Below, piece after piece: positions 52,724 through 61,758 of a stretch of DNA of 64,000 bases; within the stretch, counting starts at the first letter, position 1; every line of letters begins with the position of its first letter. The translations under genes and the position numbers were made by a program. Location: assembly GCF_041415945.1 (NCBI RefSeq), contig NZ_JBGCUS010000001.1, forward strand, positions 2,604,001-2,668,000, written 5' to 3'. The DNA comes from Ancylobacter sp. IITR112. GTDB lineage: Bacteria; Pseudomonadota; Alphaproteobacteria; Rhizobiales; Xanthobacteraceae. Under the pieces are notes generated by a model, which was not told the DNA's origin, made no database searches, and worked only from the letters and a program-made list of their open reading frames with translations.

Positions 52724-53742
52724 GCGCCGGGAAGCGGGCGCGCCGCGAGGCTATAGCGAAGGACGGTGGGCCGCTCCGGCGTCGCCGCCAGGCAGGTCGG
52801 CGTGCCGGCGGACGCGATCGGGTTGTCGGCAAGCGACACCGGCTCGGCGAAATCAAAGCAGGAAGCGATCGGCTCAATGCCGAGGCCACGATAGCGCCCG
52901 CCCCAGGGCGCGCCGGCCAGCGCCCGGTCGCTGATCCATAAAAGGCACGAGGGCAGGAGGTTCCGGTCCCAGTCTAGGCTCAGCACCGCGCGACGCTCCG
53001 CAAAAACGGCCTCTACCGCCCCCTCGATATCGCAGAGCTGAAGGACGTCCTCCATGGGCGCCGCTTTCGGCAGGCACGCCAGGTCGATAACGTCGCCCGC
53101 GCGTGCCGGCACCGTGGCGAGGCTCGTGAAATCGCGGCCGATGGCCACCCGCATCGCCCCGCCGGGCACCGAGGCCGGGTAGGTGAGGCCGCGCCGGAAA
53201 CGGGCCTGAAGGCGCAGGGTTTCCGTCGGAACATCCAGCGACAGGATGGGATGCAGGCCGATGGGAAGACGGGTCGCGCGCCGCACATCGATCGCGAGCT
53301 CGAGGTCTAGCGCCGGAGCGCCGGGCCGCACCGCGAGCGTGCGGGTGAGCCGTCGCACCGCATGATCCGCCGGGTAGTCGAGCGTCAGGCGGATGTGATC
53401 GGCATCCTGTTCTTCCACACTCCATGTGGCATTTGCGGCCAGGCCGTGCGGAAGATCATTGCAGCGCTCGAGACCGAACCCGCCCCAGCCTGGTGCGATC
53501 GCATCAAGCTTCCCGCCAACGCCGAAGGGTAGACAGACGAACTCCGCTCCGAGATGGCGCAAATGGGCGGGCAGGGCGCCCAGCGAGGGATCGTCCGGCG
53601 ACCAATGCGGCCGGGCGAAGGGCGCGAAGGGGCCATCCGGCAGATGGAAGACCAGATCGGCGAGCATCGCGCCCACCGGCGACACCCGCAGGGCGCCATG
53701 CGGCCAGTCGAGCGCGAGGAGGTCGAGCGGCGCGTCGCTCAC
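52720..53742 (-). CDS. Aldose 1-epimerase-like (galactose-mutarotase fold) protein
   Basis: 340 residues from GTG 53742, which overlaps the GntR stop as GTGA (53739-53742); no ATG fits. Beta-rich galactose-mutarotase-type sequence with GLHPILSLD and WISDRALAGAPWGGRYRGLGIEP. May interconvert anomers of the imported sugar. Second gene of the GntR operon. Confidence 0.75.
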   Translation of the reverse strand: MSDAPLDLLALDWPHGALRVSPVGAMLADLVFHLPDGPFAPFARPHWSPDDPSLGALPAHLRHLGAEFVCLPFGVGGKLDAIAPGWGGFGLERCNDLPHGLAANATWSVEEQDADHIRLTLDYPADHAVRRLTRTLAVRPGAPALDLELAIDVRRATRLPIGLHPILSLDVPTETLRLQARFRRGLTYPASVPGGAMRVAIGRDFTSLATVPARAGDVIDLACLPKAAPMEDVLQLCDIEGAVEAVFAERRAVLSLDWDRNLLPSCLLWISDRALAGAPWGGRYRGLGIEPIASCFDFAEPVSLADNPIASAGTPTCLAATPERPTVLRYSLAARPLPGA

Positions 53743-54548
53743 TTCAGCGCCGCGAGCAGCGAATCCTTGCCGTCGAGGATCACGTCGCGCATGGCCCGTG
53801 CCGCCCCCTCTCCCTCGCCGCCGGTAATCGCTTCGAACACCGCCCGATGCTGGCTGATATCGTCCTCGACGCTCTTGTCCGCCTTCAGCGCCTGCTGCTG
53901 GATGGAAAAGCTCAGATGCAGGAAGTCGGCGACCAGATGGGCGAAGCTGCCGAGCAGCACGTTGTGGCTCGCGGCGAACACCGCCATGTGGAAGGCGACG
54001 TCGGCATGGGCATAGGCTGTCAGATCGCCGCTCGTCGCCTCCATGGCGTGCAGGGCCGCCCGGATGCGGCGCAGATCCTCGATCGTCGCCCGGCCGGTGG
54101 CGAGTTGGGCGGCCGCGGGCTCGATCATCAGGCGCAGCTCGATCAGGTCGCGCATCATGGTGTCGCGCAGCGCCGCGGACCCGTTGCCGTCGCCGAAATG
54201 CCAAGCGAGCACGTCACTGTCGAAGGTGTTCCACAGGTCGCGCGGGCGTACCCGCGTGCCGACTTTCTGGCGCATTTCGATCAACCCCTTGGCCGCCAGC
54301 ACCTTCAGCGCCTCGCGCAAAGAGGGGCGGCTCGCCGCGAACTCCGCCATCAGGTCCGGCTCGCGTGGCAGCAATTCGCCGGGCGCGAAACGGCCGGAGA
54401 CGATGGCGCGGCCGAGCTCGGTGATCACATGACCCTGCACGCCGCTGATGCGATAGCCGGACGGTCGCGCCGGACGGGCCGGGCGCCCCTCGCCGGACTG
54501 GGCTTCGACCTCGGGGCGCTGGCGTGGCGTCGATGGGCGCTCCGTCAC
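53739..54548 (-). CDS. FCD-domain GntR-family regulator (FadR subfamily)
   Basis: 269 residues. An N-terminal low-complexity tail of about 30 residues precedes the winged helix (GHVITELGRAIVSGRFAPGELLP...LMAEFAASRPSLREALKVLAAKGLIEMRQKVGTRV), then an all-helical FCD metal/ligand domain with acidic and histidine residues. FCD-GntR proteins typically repress sugar-acid catabolism and release on binding a pathway acid. Divergent from the second transporter operon; its site is likely the AAATNATATTT motif. Confidence 0.92.
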   Translation of the reverse strand: MTERPSTPRQRPEVEAQSGEGRPARPARPSGYRISGVQGHVITELGRAIVSGRFAPGELLPREPDLMAEFAASRPSLREALKVLAAKGLIEMRQKVGTRVRPRDLWNTFDSDVLAWHFGDGNGSAALRDTMMRDLIELRLMIEPAAAQLATGRATIEDLRRIRAALHAMEATSGDLTAYAHADVAFHMAVFAASHNVLLGSFAHLVADFLHLSFSIQQQALKADKSVEDDISQHRAVFEAITGGEGEGAARAMRDVILDGKDSLLAALK

Positions 54549-54686
54549 TGGCGCTCTCCGTTTTCAGTCGTTGCACCGCCTGATGATGTGCGGGCTCGGG
54601 TCCATCCCTGCGGAACACGATAGCCTACGCCGGGCACGGCAGCTCCGCCGCCCGCCAGGCCGTGACCATGTCCACAGAATTCATTT

Positions 54687-54697
54687 AAATCATATTT
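54687..54697. promoter_or_regulatory. A/T-rich operator candidate 3
   Basis: AAATCATATTT, identical to the core at 51752-51762. Lies between the divergent GntR and binding-protein genes. Confidence 0.55.
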
Positions 54698-54751
54698 TTC
54701 GGCCAAACAAGCATTGGCGACGCTAGGACGTCTAGACAGATCACGCGGATT

Positions 54752-54762
54752 AAATAATATTT
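54752..54762. promoter_or_regulatory. A/T-rich operator candidate 4
   Basis: AAATA-A-TATTT, a perfect 11-bp palindrome 43 bp before the binding-protein start; 65 bp from candidate 3, and both continue as ATTTTTC. Confidence 0.55.
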
Positions 54763-54805
54763 TTCAGTCGACACAGAACCACCCTTCCCAGATCAGGAGA
54801 ATGGC

Positions 54806-55660
54806 ATGTTCAGGACCGTATTGGCGGCCGTGCTCGCGGCTTGCGTCAGCATCAGCGCGAGCGCGCAGGAATTCCAGTTCGAGGCGCAGCCGCTGTTCGA
54901 CAATTGCGGCGATTCCTCCCTCGCCCGAGCCAAGACCGAAGGCGTGACACTCGGCTTCTCGCCCTCACCGCCCTATTCCTCTCTCGATCCGGCGACCAAA
55001 AAGGCGGGCGGGCTCGACATCGAGCTGGTGGAGGCGGCGCTGAAATGGGCCGGCGTCTCCAAGTTCAGATATGAGGTGATGCCGTTCGGCCAGCTTATCC
55101 CGGCCCTGCTCGCCAAGCGTATCGACGTTGTGTCCGCCAACATCCACGTGACCCCAGACCGGCTCAAGGCGGTGTCCTTCTCCGGCCCGGCTTGGTGGTA
55201 CGGACCGGCCATCGTGGTGGCGAAGGGCAATCCAGCTGGCATTACCTCCTTTGAGGGCCTGAAGGGCAAGAAGATTGGGGCCATCGCCGGCTCGGCGGCC
55301 GATGAATATCTGCGCAAGATCAGCGTGGCCGTGACGGCCTTCCAGACCGACGCCGAGGAATTCGCGGCAATCTCCACCGGGCGCGTCGACGCCATCCTCG
55401 ACGACGACGTGAAGATCATCGAGTTCATGAAGGCAAACGGTTCGGCGCCGATCGAGATCGTCGCCAATGTCGCCATCCCAGACGAGCTCATCTTCAAATA
55501 CGGCTACGGCTATGCCCGCTACGCTCTCCGCAAGGACGATTGTTCGTTGCGAGCCGCCTTCACTCAGGGGCTCGCCGAAGTGCGCGGCAATGGTCAGGCC
55601 ACAGCGATCTTGAAGACGTACGGGCTCACCAACCGCAACCTGTTCTTCTTCCCGCTCTGA
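54806..55660 (+). CDS. Polar-amino-acid-type periplasmic binding protein
   Basis: 284 residues, GGAG upstream. Sec signal peptide MFRTVLAAVLAACVSISASA, mature part with VTLGFSPSPPYSSLDPATKKAGGLDIELVEAALKWAG and DVVSANIHVTPDRLKAVSFSGPAWW, the cystine/histidine-binding-protein fold. Starts the plus-strand operon with a permease and sugar-acid enzymes, so the ligand may be an acid rather than an amino acid. Confidence 0.85.
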   Translation: MFRTVLAAVLAACVSISASAQEFQFEAQPLFDNCGDSSLARAKTEGVTLGFSPSPPYSSLDPATKKAGGLDIELVEAALKWAGVSKFRYEVMPFGQLIPALLAKRIDVVSANIHVTPDRLKAVSFSGPAWWYGPAIVVAKGNPAGITSFEGLKGKKIGAIAGSAADEYLRKISVAVTAFQTDAEEFAAISTGRVDAILDDDVKIIEFMKANGSAPIEIVANVAIPDELIFKYGYGYARYALRKDDCSLRAAFTQGLAEVRGNGQATAILKTYGLTNRNLFFFPL

Positions 55661-55739
55661 CAGCCGCCAGACCCGGCCAGCGGACGCGCGAGGCGGTTTC
55701 CCCCGCACGTCCCTTCCGGCTTCCGCGGCAGGTTACGTC

Positions 55740-56420
55740 ATGAACCTTCTCGATCTCTCGGTCGTCAACGAATACGGCTCGGTCTTCCTGCAAGGTCTCG
55801 CTGTGACGACGTTTCTCACTCTCGTCGTCATCCTTCTGGCAGGCGTGCTCGCTGTCCCGCTGGCGCTCGCGCGGATGTCCGCGCGGCGCTGGATCCGCTG
55901 GCCGGCGGATTTCTATGTCGAGTTCATCCGGGCGACGCCGCTGATCCTGCAGCTCATCTACATCTATTACGTGCTGCCCAGCGCCGGCATCCGGCTAGAG
56001 CCCGTGACAGCGGCAATCATCGGCCTCACGGTGAACTACTCCGCCTTCATGAGCGAGGTTTATCGCTCGGGCATCCAGGCGGTGCCGAAAAGCCAGTATG
56101 AGGCGGCCCAGAGCCTGGGGCTCAGCCCCACCATCACCTTCGTCAAGATCATCTTCCCGCAAGCCTTCCGCACGGTTCTGCCGGCACTCGGCAACTATCT
56201 CATCGCCCTGTTCAAGGATACGGCGCTGGCGTCGGTGGTCACGGTGCAGGAGCTCATGTTCTCCGGGCAGATCGTCGCCGCGCGCAACTACCAGTACTTC
56301 ACCGTCTACACTGTCACGGCCATCCTCTATTTCTCCGTCGGCTTTCCCGCCGCCCTTCTCGTGCGCCGTCTGGAGCACTGGTCGCGGCGCGGCTGGGCGT
56401 CGGCTGACCGAAAGTCCTGA
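55740..56420 (+). CDS. Polar-amino-acid-type ABC permease
   Basis: 226 residues, five membrane segments, EAA loop QSLGLSPTITFVKIIFPQAFRTVLP. A single permease with no second permease and no ATPase in the operon. It may homodimerise and borrow an ATPase from another locus. Confidence 0.9.
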   Translation: MNLLDLSVVNEYGSVFLQGLAVTTFLTLVVILLAGVLAVPLALARMSARRWIRWPADFYVEFIRATPLILQLIYIYYVLPSAGIRLEPVTAAIIGLTVNYSAFMSEVYRSGIQAVPKSQYEAAQSLGLSPTITFVKIIFPQAFRTVLPALGNYLIALFKDTALASVVTVQELMFSGQIVAARNYQYFTVYTVTAILYFSVGFPAALLVRRLEHWSRRGWASADRKS

Positions 56421-56429
56421 GTCATCTCC

Positions 56430-57599
56430 ATGCCCGACATCACCCTGCCAAAAGTGACCATCCGCTCCATCGCCGTCGCCCCGCTGTTCGGCGAAAGCCC
56501 GAAGGGCGGCTGGTCGGCTGAGATTAAACCGGAAGACTCCGTCCACGCACTCATCGCCGTGCATACGGAGGAGGGCATCACCGGCCATGGCAGCGTGTTC
56601 ACCGACGGGCGGCTCGTTCAGGCCGCTGTCGACGTGCTCGAACCGCTCTGGCGCGGCGAGAACGCCCTCGAACCCGAGCGGGTCGCTGAAAAGCTGCATC
56701 AGAACAGCTTCTGGATGGGGCGCGGCGGCAGCCTCACCCATGCGATCAGCGGCATCGACATCGCGCTGTGGGACATTCTGGGCAAAAGCCTTGGTCAGCC
56801 CGTGGGGAGACTGCTCGGCGGGACCTATCGCGACCGCGTCACGCCCTATTGCTCGCTGTTGATGGAGGAGCCCGAGCGCATGGCCGATGTCATCGGCCCG
56901 CATCGCGCGCGCGGCTTCAAGGCCTTCAAGATCGGCTGGGGTCCCTTCGGTCGGCGCGGCAGCGCGAAGCTCGACGAGGCGATTGTGCGGGCCGCCCGCG
57001 AGGCGGCGGGACCGGATGCCCAGCTCTTCGTCGACGCGGGGGCCTCCGACGCCTATTGGCCACAGGGGCTGAAATGGGCGCTCACCACCGCGCAGATGCT
57101 GCGCGACTATGATGTGGGCTGGTTCGAGGAGCCGCTACGGCCGGATGCGCTGGAAGGGTTCCGCACGCTGCGCCGAGCGAGCCCGGTGCCGATCGCCGGC
57201 GGCGAGGTGCTCACCCGCCGTCAGAGTTTCGTTCCCTGGCTGTCCACCGGCGCCCTCGACATCGTGCAGCCGGACGTGACCAAAGTTGGCGGCCTCAGCG
57301 AGCAGCGACGCATCGCCTGGCTCGCCGACGATTTCGGCCTGCGCTATGTCGGCCATGGCTGGAACACCGCGCTGGGGCTGGCTGCCGATCTTCAGCTTGC
57401 CGCCGCGCTGCCGCAATGCGACCTCGTCGAGTTCATCGGCGGCAGCGCCTATGTCGACGGCATCGTCGCCGAGCCGTTCATTCTGGACGACGAGGGCAAG
57501 CTGCATATTCCCGACCGGCCGGGCCTCGGCGTCAGCCTCGATCCCGAGGCGCTGGCGCGATTCACGCAGACCCCCGCGTCGCTCTTCGCAGCAGCGTGA
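56430..57599 (+). CDS. Enolase-superfamily sugar-acid dehydratase (mandelate racemase subgroup)
   Basis: 389 residues. Lys164 and Lys167 in KAFKIGWGPFG, metal ligands Asp202 (FVDAG), Glu233/234 (FEEPL) and Glu259 (AGGE), Asp282 (QPDVT) and His309 (GHGWNTA) as the acid/base dyad. Probably makes a 2-keto-3-deoxy acid. The FAH and SDR genes downstream point to an L-fuconate/L-rhamnonate-like acid, as an inference. Confidence 0.88.
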   Translation: MPDITLPKVTIRSIAVAPLFGESPKGGWSAEIKPEDSVHALIAVHTEEGITGHGSVFTDGRLVQAAVDVLEPLWRGENALEPERVAEKLHQNSFWMGRGGSLTHAISGIDIALWDILGKSLGQPVGRLLGGTYRDRVTPYCSLLMEEPERMADVIGPHRARGFKAFKIGWGPFGRRGSAKLDEAIVRAAREAAGPDAQLFVDAGASDAYWPQGLKWALTTAQMLRDYDVGWFEEPLRPDALEGFRTLRRASPVPIAGGEVLTRRQSFVPWLSTGALDIVQPDVTKVGGLSEQRRIAWLADDFGLRYVGHGWNTALGLAADLQLAAALPQCDLVEFIGGSAYVDGIVAEPFILDDEGKLHIPDRPGLGVSLDPEALARFTQTPASLFAAA

Positions 57600-57669
57600 G
57601 GTTTGCTGCGAGAAGCCCACTGGCCGTTCAGTTGAGCGCCCCGTATCGATATCAAGGGAGAAGACGACG

Positions 57670-58515
57670 ATGAAGCTTGTCCGTTACGGTCAACCGGGGG
57701 CGGAGCGTCCCGCCATCCTCGACGCGCAGGGCGTGCTGCGCGATCTGTCGTCGATCGTCTCCGACATCGCCGGGGCGGCGCTGCTGCCGGAAAATCTCGC
57801 GCGCATCCGCGCGGTCGATCCCGCCGTGCTGCCGGCGGTCGAGGGCACGCCGCGCATCGGCGCCTGCGTCGGGCAGGTCGGCAAGTTCGTCTGCGTCGGC
57901 CTGAACTACACCGACCACGCCGCCGAATCCGGCATGGCCATTCCCGACGAGCCGGTGCTGTTCATGAAGCCGCCGAACTGCATCGTCGGGCCCTATGACA
58001 CGGTCGAGATCCCCCGCGGTTCGACCAAGACCGACTGGGAGGTCGAGCTTGGCATCGTCATCGGCAAGCCGGCCAAATATGTCTCGGTCGAGGACGCCTA
58101 TGCCCATGTCGCCGGCTATTGCGTGGTCAACGACGTCTCCGAGCGCGGCTTCCAGCTTGAGCGCGGCGGCCAGTGGGACAAGGGCAAGGGCTGCGACACC
58201 TTCGGCCCGATCGGCCCCTGGCTGGTGACCACGGACGAGATCACCGACCCGCATGTGCTCGACATGTGGCTGGAGGTGGACGGCAAGCGCTACCAGAACG
58301 GCTCCACCCGCACGATGATCTTCAGCGTGCCGACCATCGTCTCCTATATCAGCCAGTTCATGAGCCTGCAGCCGGGCGACATCATCACCACGGGCACCCC
58401 GCCGGGCGTGGGCCTGGGGCAGAAGCCGCCGGTCTATCTGAAGGCCGGCCAGACCATGCGCCTGGCCATTTCCGGCCTCGGCGAGCAGCAGCAGACCACC
58501 GTCGACGCGGCCTGA
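57670..58515 (+). CDS. Fumarylacetoacetase-family hydrolase, 2,4-diketo-3-deoxy-acid hydrolase-like
   Basis: 281 residues from ATG 57670 (AAGGGAGA upstream); the frame is open far upstream but overlaps the dehydratase. Metal and catalytic motifs KPPNCIVGP, DWEVELGIVIG, VVNDVSERGFQ, TGTPPGVGLG. Short FAH proteins next to an SDR and a dehydratase cleave 2,4-diketo-3-deoxy sugar acids to pyruvate and a hydroxy acid (LRA6-type). Confidence 0.85.
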   Translation: MKLVRYGQPGAERPAILDAQGVLRDLSSIVSDIAGAALLPENLARIRAVDPAVLPAVEGTPRIGACVGQVGKFVCVGLNYTDHAAESGMAIPDEPVLFMKPPNCIVGPYDTVEIPRGSTKTDWEVELGIVIGKPAKYVSVEDAYAHVAGYCVVNDVSERGFQLERGGQWDKGKGCDTFGPIGPWLVTTDEITDPHVLDMWLEVDGKRYQNGSTRTMIFSVPTIVSYISQFMSLQPGDIITTGTPPGVGLGQKPPVYLKAGQTMRLAISGLGEQQQTTVDAA

Positions 58516-58529
58516 AGGAAAGCCAGCTC

Positions 58530-59282
58530 ATGAACGCTCTCGACCTCAACGGACGCGTCGCCATCATCACCGGCGGCGCGCGCGGTATCGGCTATGCCGC
58601 TGCCGAGCGCATGCTGGCCTCCGGCGCCGCCGTGGCGCTGTGGGACATCGACGCCGCGCGCCTCGACGAGGCCGCCGCTACGCTCGCCGGCCTCGGCAAG
58701 GTCTCCACCCATGTGGTGGAGCTGACCGACGAGGCCTCGGTGCGCGCCGCGACCGCCGCCGTCGTCGCCGTTCATGGAAAGATCGACATCCTCGTCAACA
58801 ATGCCGGCATCACCGGCGGCAATGGCAAGCTCTGGGAACTCGACACCGAGACCTGGCGCCGGGTGGTCGACGTCAATCTGGTCGGGCCGTTCCTCACCTG
58901 CAAGGTCGTGGTGCCGGAGCTGCTGAAGAACGGCTGGGGCCGCATCGTCAACGTCGCCTCCATCGCCGGCAAGGAAGGCAACCCCAACGCCTCGCATTAT
59001 TCGGCCTCCAAGGCCGGGCTGATCGGGCTGACCAAGTCGCTGGCGAAGGAACTGGCGACCTCGAACGTGCTGGTGAACGCCATCACCCCGGCGGCGGCGA
59101 AGACCGAAATCTTCAACCAGATGAAGCAGGAACATATCGACTTCATGCTGTCGAAGATCCCGATGAACCGCTTCCTCGCCGTCGAAGAGGCCGCCGCGCT
59201 CATCGGCTGGCTGTCCTCCGAGGACTGCGCCTTCTCCACCGGCGCCGTCTTCGACATCTCCGGCGGACGCGCCGTCTACTGA
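58530..59282 (+). CDS. SDR, 2-keto-3-deoxy-sugar-acid dehydrogenase-like
   Basis: 250 residues, GGAA upstream. TGGARGIG, NNAGITG, catalytic SIAGKEGN...YSASK, and the unusual ITPAAAKTEIF. Such SDRs oxidise the C4 hydroxyl of 2-keto-3-deoxy acids, feeding the FAH hydrolase just upstream. Last gene of the operon. Confidence 0.87.
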   Translation: MNALDLNGRVAIITGGARGIGYAAAERMLASGAAVALWDIDAARLDEAAATLAGLGKVSTHVVELTDEASVRAATAAVVAVHGKIDILVNNAGITGGNGKLWELDTETWRRVVDVNLVGPFLTCKVVVPELLKNGWGRIVNVASIAGKEGNPNASHYSASKAGLIGLTKSLAKELATSNVLVNAITPAAAKTEIFNQMKQEHIDFMLSKIPMNRFLAVEEAAALIGWLSSEDCAFSTGAVFDISGGRAVY

Positions 59283-59925
59283 CGAGGCGCCGCCGGCAAA
59301 AGGCGGCACTCGCTCCAGCCCATGTCAACGCAGGACGCAATTGGCGGTCACGGCGTTACATGGCGTAGTTTTGGCGCGCCCTAGGGGAGGGACCTTATTA
59401 CACTGCATCAATAACTTAGCCCATCCAACCAATCTCAACTTTGGCATTGATGACAAAAGGAAATTTGCGTCCGTTTCCAAGCTGAAACTCATCGCTGGAT
59501 GACTGCCGATTGGACCTATCTCGTGCTCATCAAAGCGGGCAGAGGATGCCGAGAACCGAGCCCCCCGGGTTCACCGGGGCCACGGATTTGAGTCACGCTC
59601 CATTTGCTGCCCGCTGAGCAGAGCGCTCCGACATCAAGAGCACGAGGCCCTACACCTGTGGGGTTGCCGAGAACGTGGCGGTCGCTATCAAGGCGAGGCG
59701 CGCTAGGATGATCCGTTTTCAGCTCCTTTCATGAGCAACCGGTTTTGGGGCCGCGAGGAGACGGTGAGCTAATGGGGACATCAAACGAGAAGCGGGCATA
59801 TCGCCGATAAATGCCCGAGGCCGAAACTGACTTGCCCACAAGCGGCCTAACCGATACGTCCGCTTCTCGCCGCCATCTCGGTCATCGGGTTGGCCACGGC
59901 GCCAGGCGGAGCACTCCGCCGTGCC
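59283..59925. other. Non-coding region between the sugar-acid operon and cassette B
   Basis: 643 bp. A GCCGCC/GGCGGC hairpin (59289-59307) directly after the SDR stop may terminate the operon. Beyond it no frame shows coding bias and I recognise no element; the middle part (about 59395-59480) is A/T-richer than the surroundings. Confidence 0.45.
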
Positions 59926-60912
59926 TCACGCGGTCACGTTCAGCACGATCTTCCCCAATCCGCCGCCCGCCTCCATGGCGCGATGCGCCTCGGCGGCCTG
60001 CGCGAGCGTAAAGACCGTTCCGACCAGCGGCTCAAGCCGGCCATCGGCGAACATCGGGAGCGCGCTTTCCGCGAAGCGCTGCACCATGGCGCGCTTTTCT
60101 TCCAAGCTGCGCGATTTCATCACGGTGCCGATGAGGCGCAGGTGGTTGTGCAGCAGGAGGGCGAGCGGAATGGTGGCGGTGTCGTGTCCGCTCAGCAGGC
60201 CAACCTGAACCAGTCGGCCGCCCGGGGCGAGGCTCCGCAGATTGCGCGCGAGATAGTCACCGCCGACGAAATCGACGATCACATCGACCCCGCGCCCACC
60301 GGTCGCATCACGTACCCCAAGCTCGAAGTCCTCGGAACGATAATCGAACACCGCCTCGGCACCCAGCGCCAGCACGTCGGCGCGGCGCTCGGCATTGGCG
60401 GTTGCGAAGACGCGCGCACCTAAGGCGTGGGCGATCTGGACACCGGCGGAGCCGACACCGCCCGCCGCCGCGTGGATGAGCACGGCCATCCCGCGGGCTG
60501 TCTCGCCGAGATGCACGGCGGCTTCCCAGGCGGTGACGAAGGATTCCATCACCGCCGCCGCCCCGACATAATCGAGATCCTCGGGAATGCGCACCGCCAT
60601 GGCGCGGTCGACGCGGGCAAATTCGGCGTAGGCGCCACCGCCGACGATTCCCATCACCCGCTCGCCGAGCCCGATGTCGGTGACACCGGCGCCGACCGCC
60701 ACCACCTCGCCCGCCACTTCAAGCCCGAGCAGGTCGCTGTCCCCGTAGCTCTGTCGGCCGTAATAACCCTGTCGCTGCAACAGATCGGCGCGGTTGACGC
60801 CAGTCGCGTGCACCTTAACCAGAAGATCGCCGGGGCGGACCTCCGGCATAGGCACTTCGGCGAGGCGGAGGACATCCGCCGTACCGTACTCGTCGAACAC
60901 GACCGCTTTCAT
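59926..60912 (-). CDS. NAD(P)H:quinone oxidoreductase, zeta-crystallin-like MDR protein (cassette B)
   Basis: 328 residues from ATG 60912, overlapping the SRPBCC stop (ATGA 60909-60912). Same motifs as the 35817 protein (GVNRADLLQRQGYY, IHAAAGGVGSAGVQIAHALG) and roughly 85% alike by eye. Reduces quinones or enones with NADPH. Second gene of the cassette B pair. Confidence 0.92.
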   Translation of the reverse strand: MKAVVFDEYGTADVLRLAEVPMPEVRPGDLLVKVHATGVNRADLLQRQGYYGRQSYGDSDLLGLEVAGEVVAVGAGVTDIGLGERVMGIVGGGAYAEFARVDRAMAVRIPEDLDYVGAAAVMESFVTAWEAAVHLGETARGMAVLIHAAAGGVGSAGVQIAHALGARVFATANAERRADVLALGAEAVFDYRSEDFELGVRDATGGRGVDVIVDFVGGDYLARNLRSLAPGGRLVQVGLLSGHDTATIPLALLLHNHLRLIGTVMKSRSLEEKRAMVQRFAESALPMFADGRLEPLVGTVFTLAQAAEAHRAMEAGGGLGKIVLNVTA

Positions 60913-61457
60913 TTCGTTGTAGCCTTGGCAACCGCGCGCCGGGCGATGCTGGCGGCGAAGAGTGGCGTCTCGCGGCGGTTGTGGTCGCCGCCGGCTTCCT
61001 GCCGGGCTATGGCCGCTTGCTCGAAGGTCTGGCCGTGCGCGGCGAGGAACTCCATGAACACGTCGGTCGGATGCGAGGTGACGCGGTTGGTGTAGCGTGT
61101 GCGCCCGCCCTCGACGGCCTCGGCGATCAGCTCCCAGATCACGTTGACCTGCGTCCGTCCCACCGGCGTGAACACGTCGGAGATCGAGTTCATCCGGCAA
61201 TAGCTGGCGGTGGCTTCCTCGGCGACATAGTGCTGGATCACCAGTCCGGTGCCGATCATCTCGACATTGATCACCATGCGGCGGCCATCATCGGTCGTGG
61301 TGACGCCGGAGCCGATATGGTCGGGCGGACAGCAGCGCAGATATTCCGCCTCCGGAAGCGTGAAAAGCCAGTCTGCGATATCGACCTTCTCGAACGCAAC
61401 GTCGATATCGGCGGTATAGGCGGACTGCGAGAGGATCTTTTCGGTGAGGATATTCAT
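60909..61457 (-). CDS. SRPBCC-like protein of unknown function (cassette B)
   Basis: 182 residues, same length as the cassette A copy and nearly identical (MNILTEKILSQSAYTADIDVAFEKVDIADW). Ribosome site AAAGGG upstream on the minus strand. Coupled to the oxidoreductase gene. Confidence 0.75.
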   Translation of the reverse strand: MNILTEKILSQSAYTADIDVAFEKVDIADWLFTLPEAEYLRCCPPDHIGSGVTTTDDGRRMVINVEMIGTGLVIQHYVAEEATASYCRMNSISDVFTPVGRTQVNVIWELIAEAVEGGRTRYTNRVTSHPTDVFMEFLAAHGQTFEQAAIARQEAGGDHNRRETPLFAASIARRAVAKATTK

Positions 61458-61758
61458 GGCTCTGCCCTTTGACTATACGTGTGTATTAGATTTCAGTCAT
61501 CTCCATCCCGAATGGCGAGCGCCAATACGATGAAGAACGATGCGGAAGCCCGTTATGCGCGGCGGCCGAGTCCGAGGTATTTCGACATTTCCATGATCGC
61601 TGTGCCTGTTTGCGAGATGGAACGTCTGCCCGTTCTGCCGCGACGATGGCGTGCCGACGACGAGGTGCCGCCGCTGTGTGAACTCCGCGAATATGCGAGT
61701 GTCCGGGGCCGGCGATAAGCCGGAGCCTGCTGCAAACGCCTTTGCCGGGATCGCAAAG
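61458..61758. promoter_or_regulatory. Divergent regulatory region of cassette B
   Basis: 301 bp between the SRPBCC-like and LysR genes. CCGGC-GATAA-GCCGG (61709-61723) is a perfect 5-bp hairpin conserved in cassette A at the same distance from the LysR start. The SRPBCC-proximal half differs from cassette A. Confidence 0.5.
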
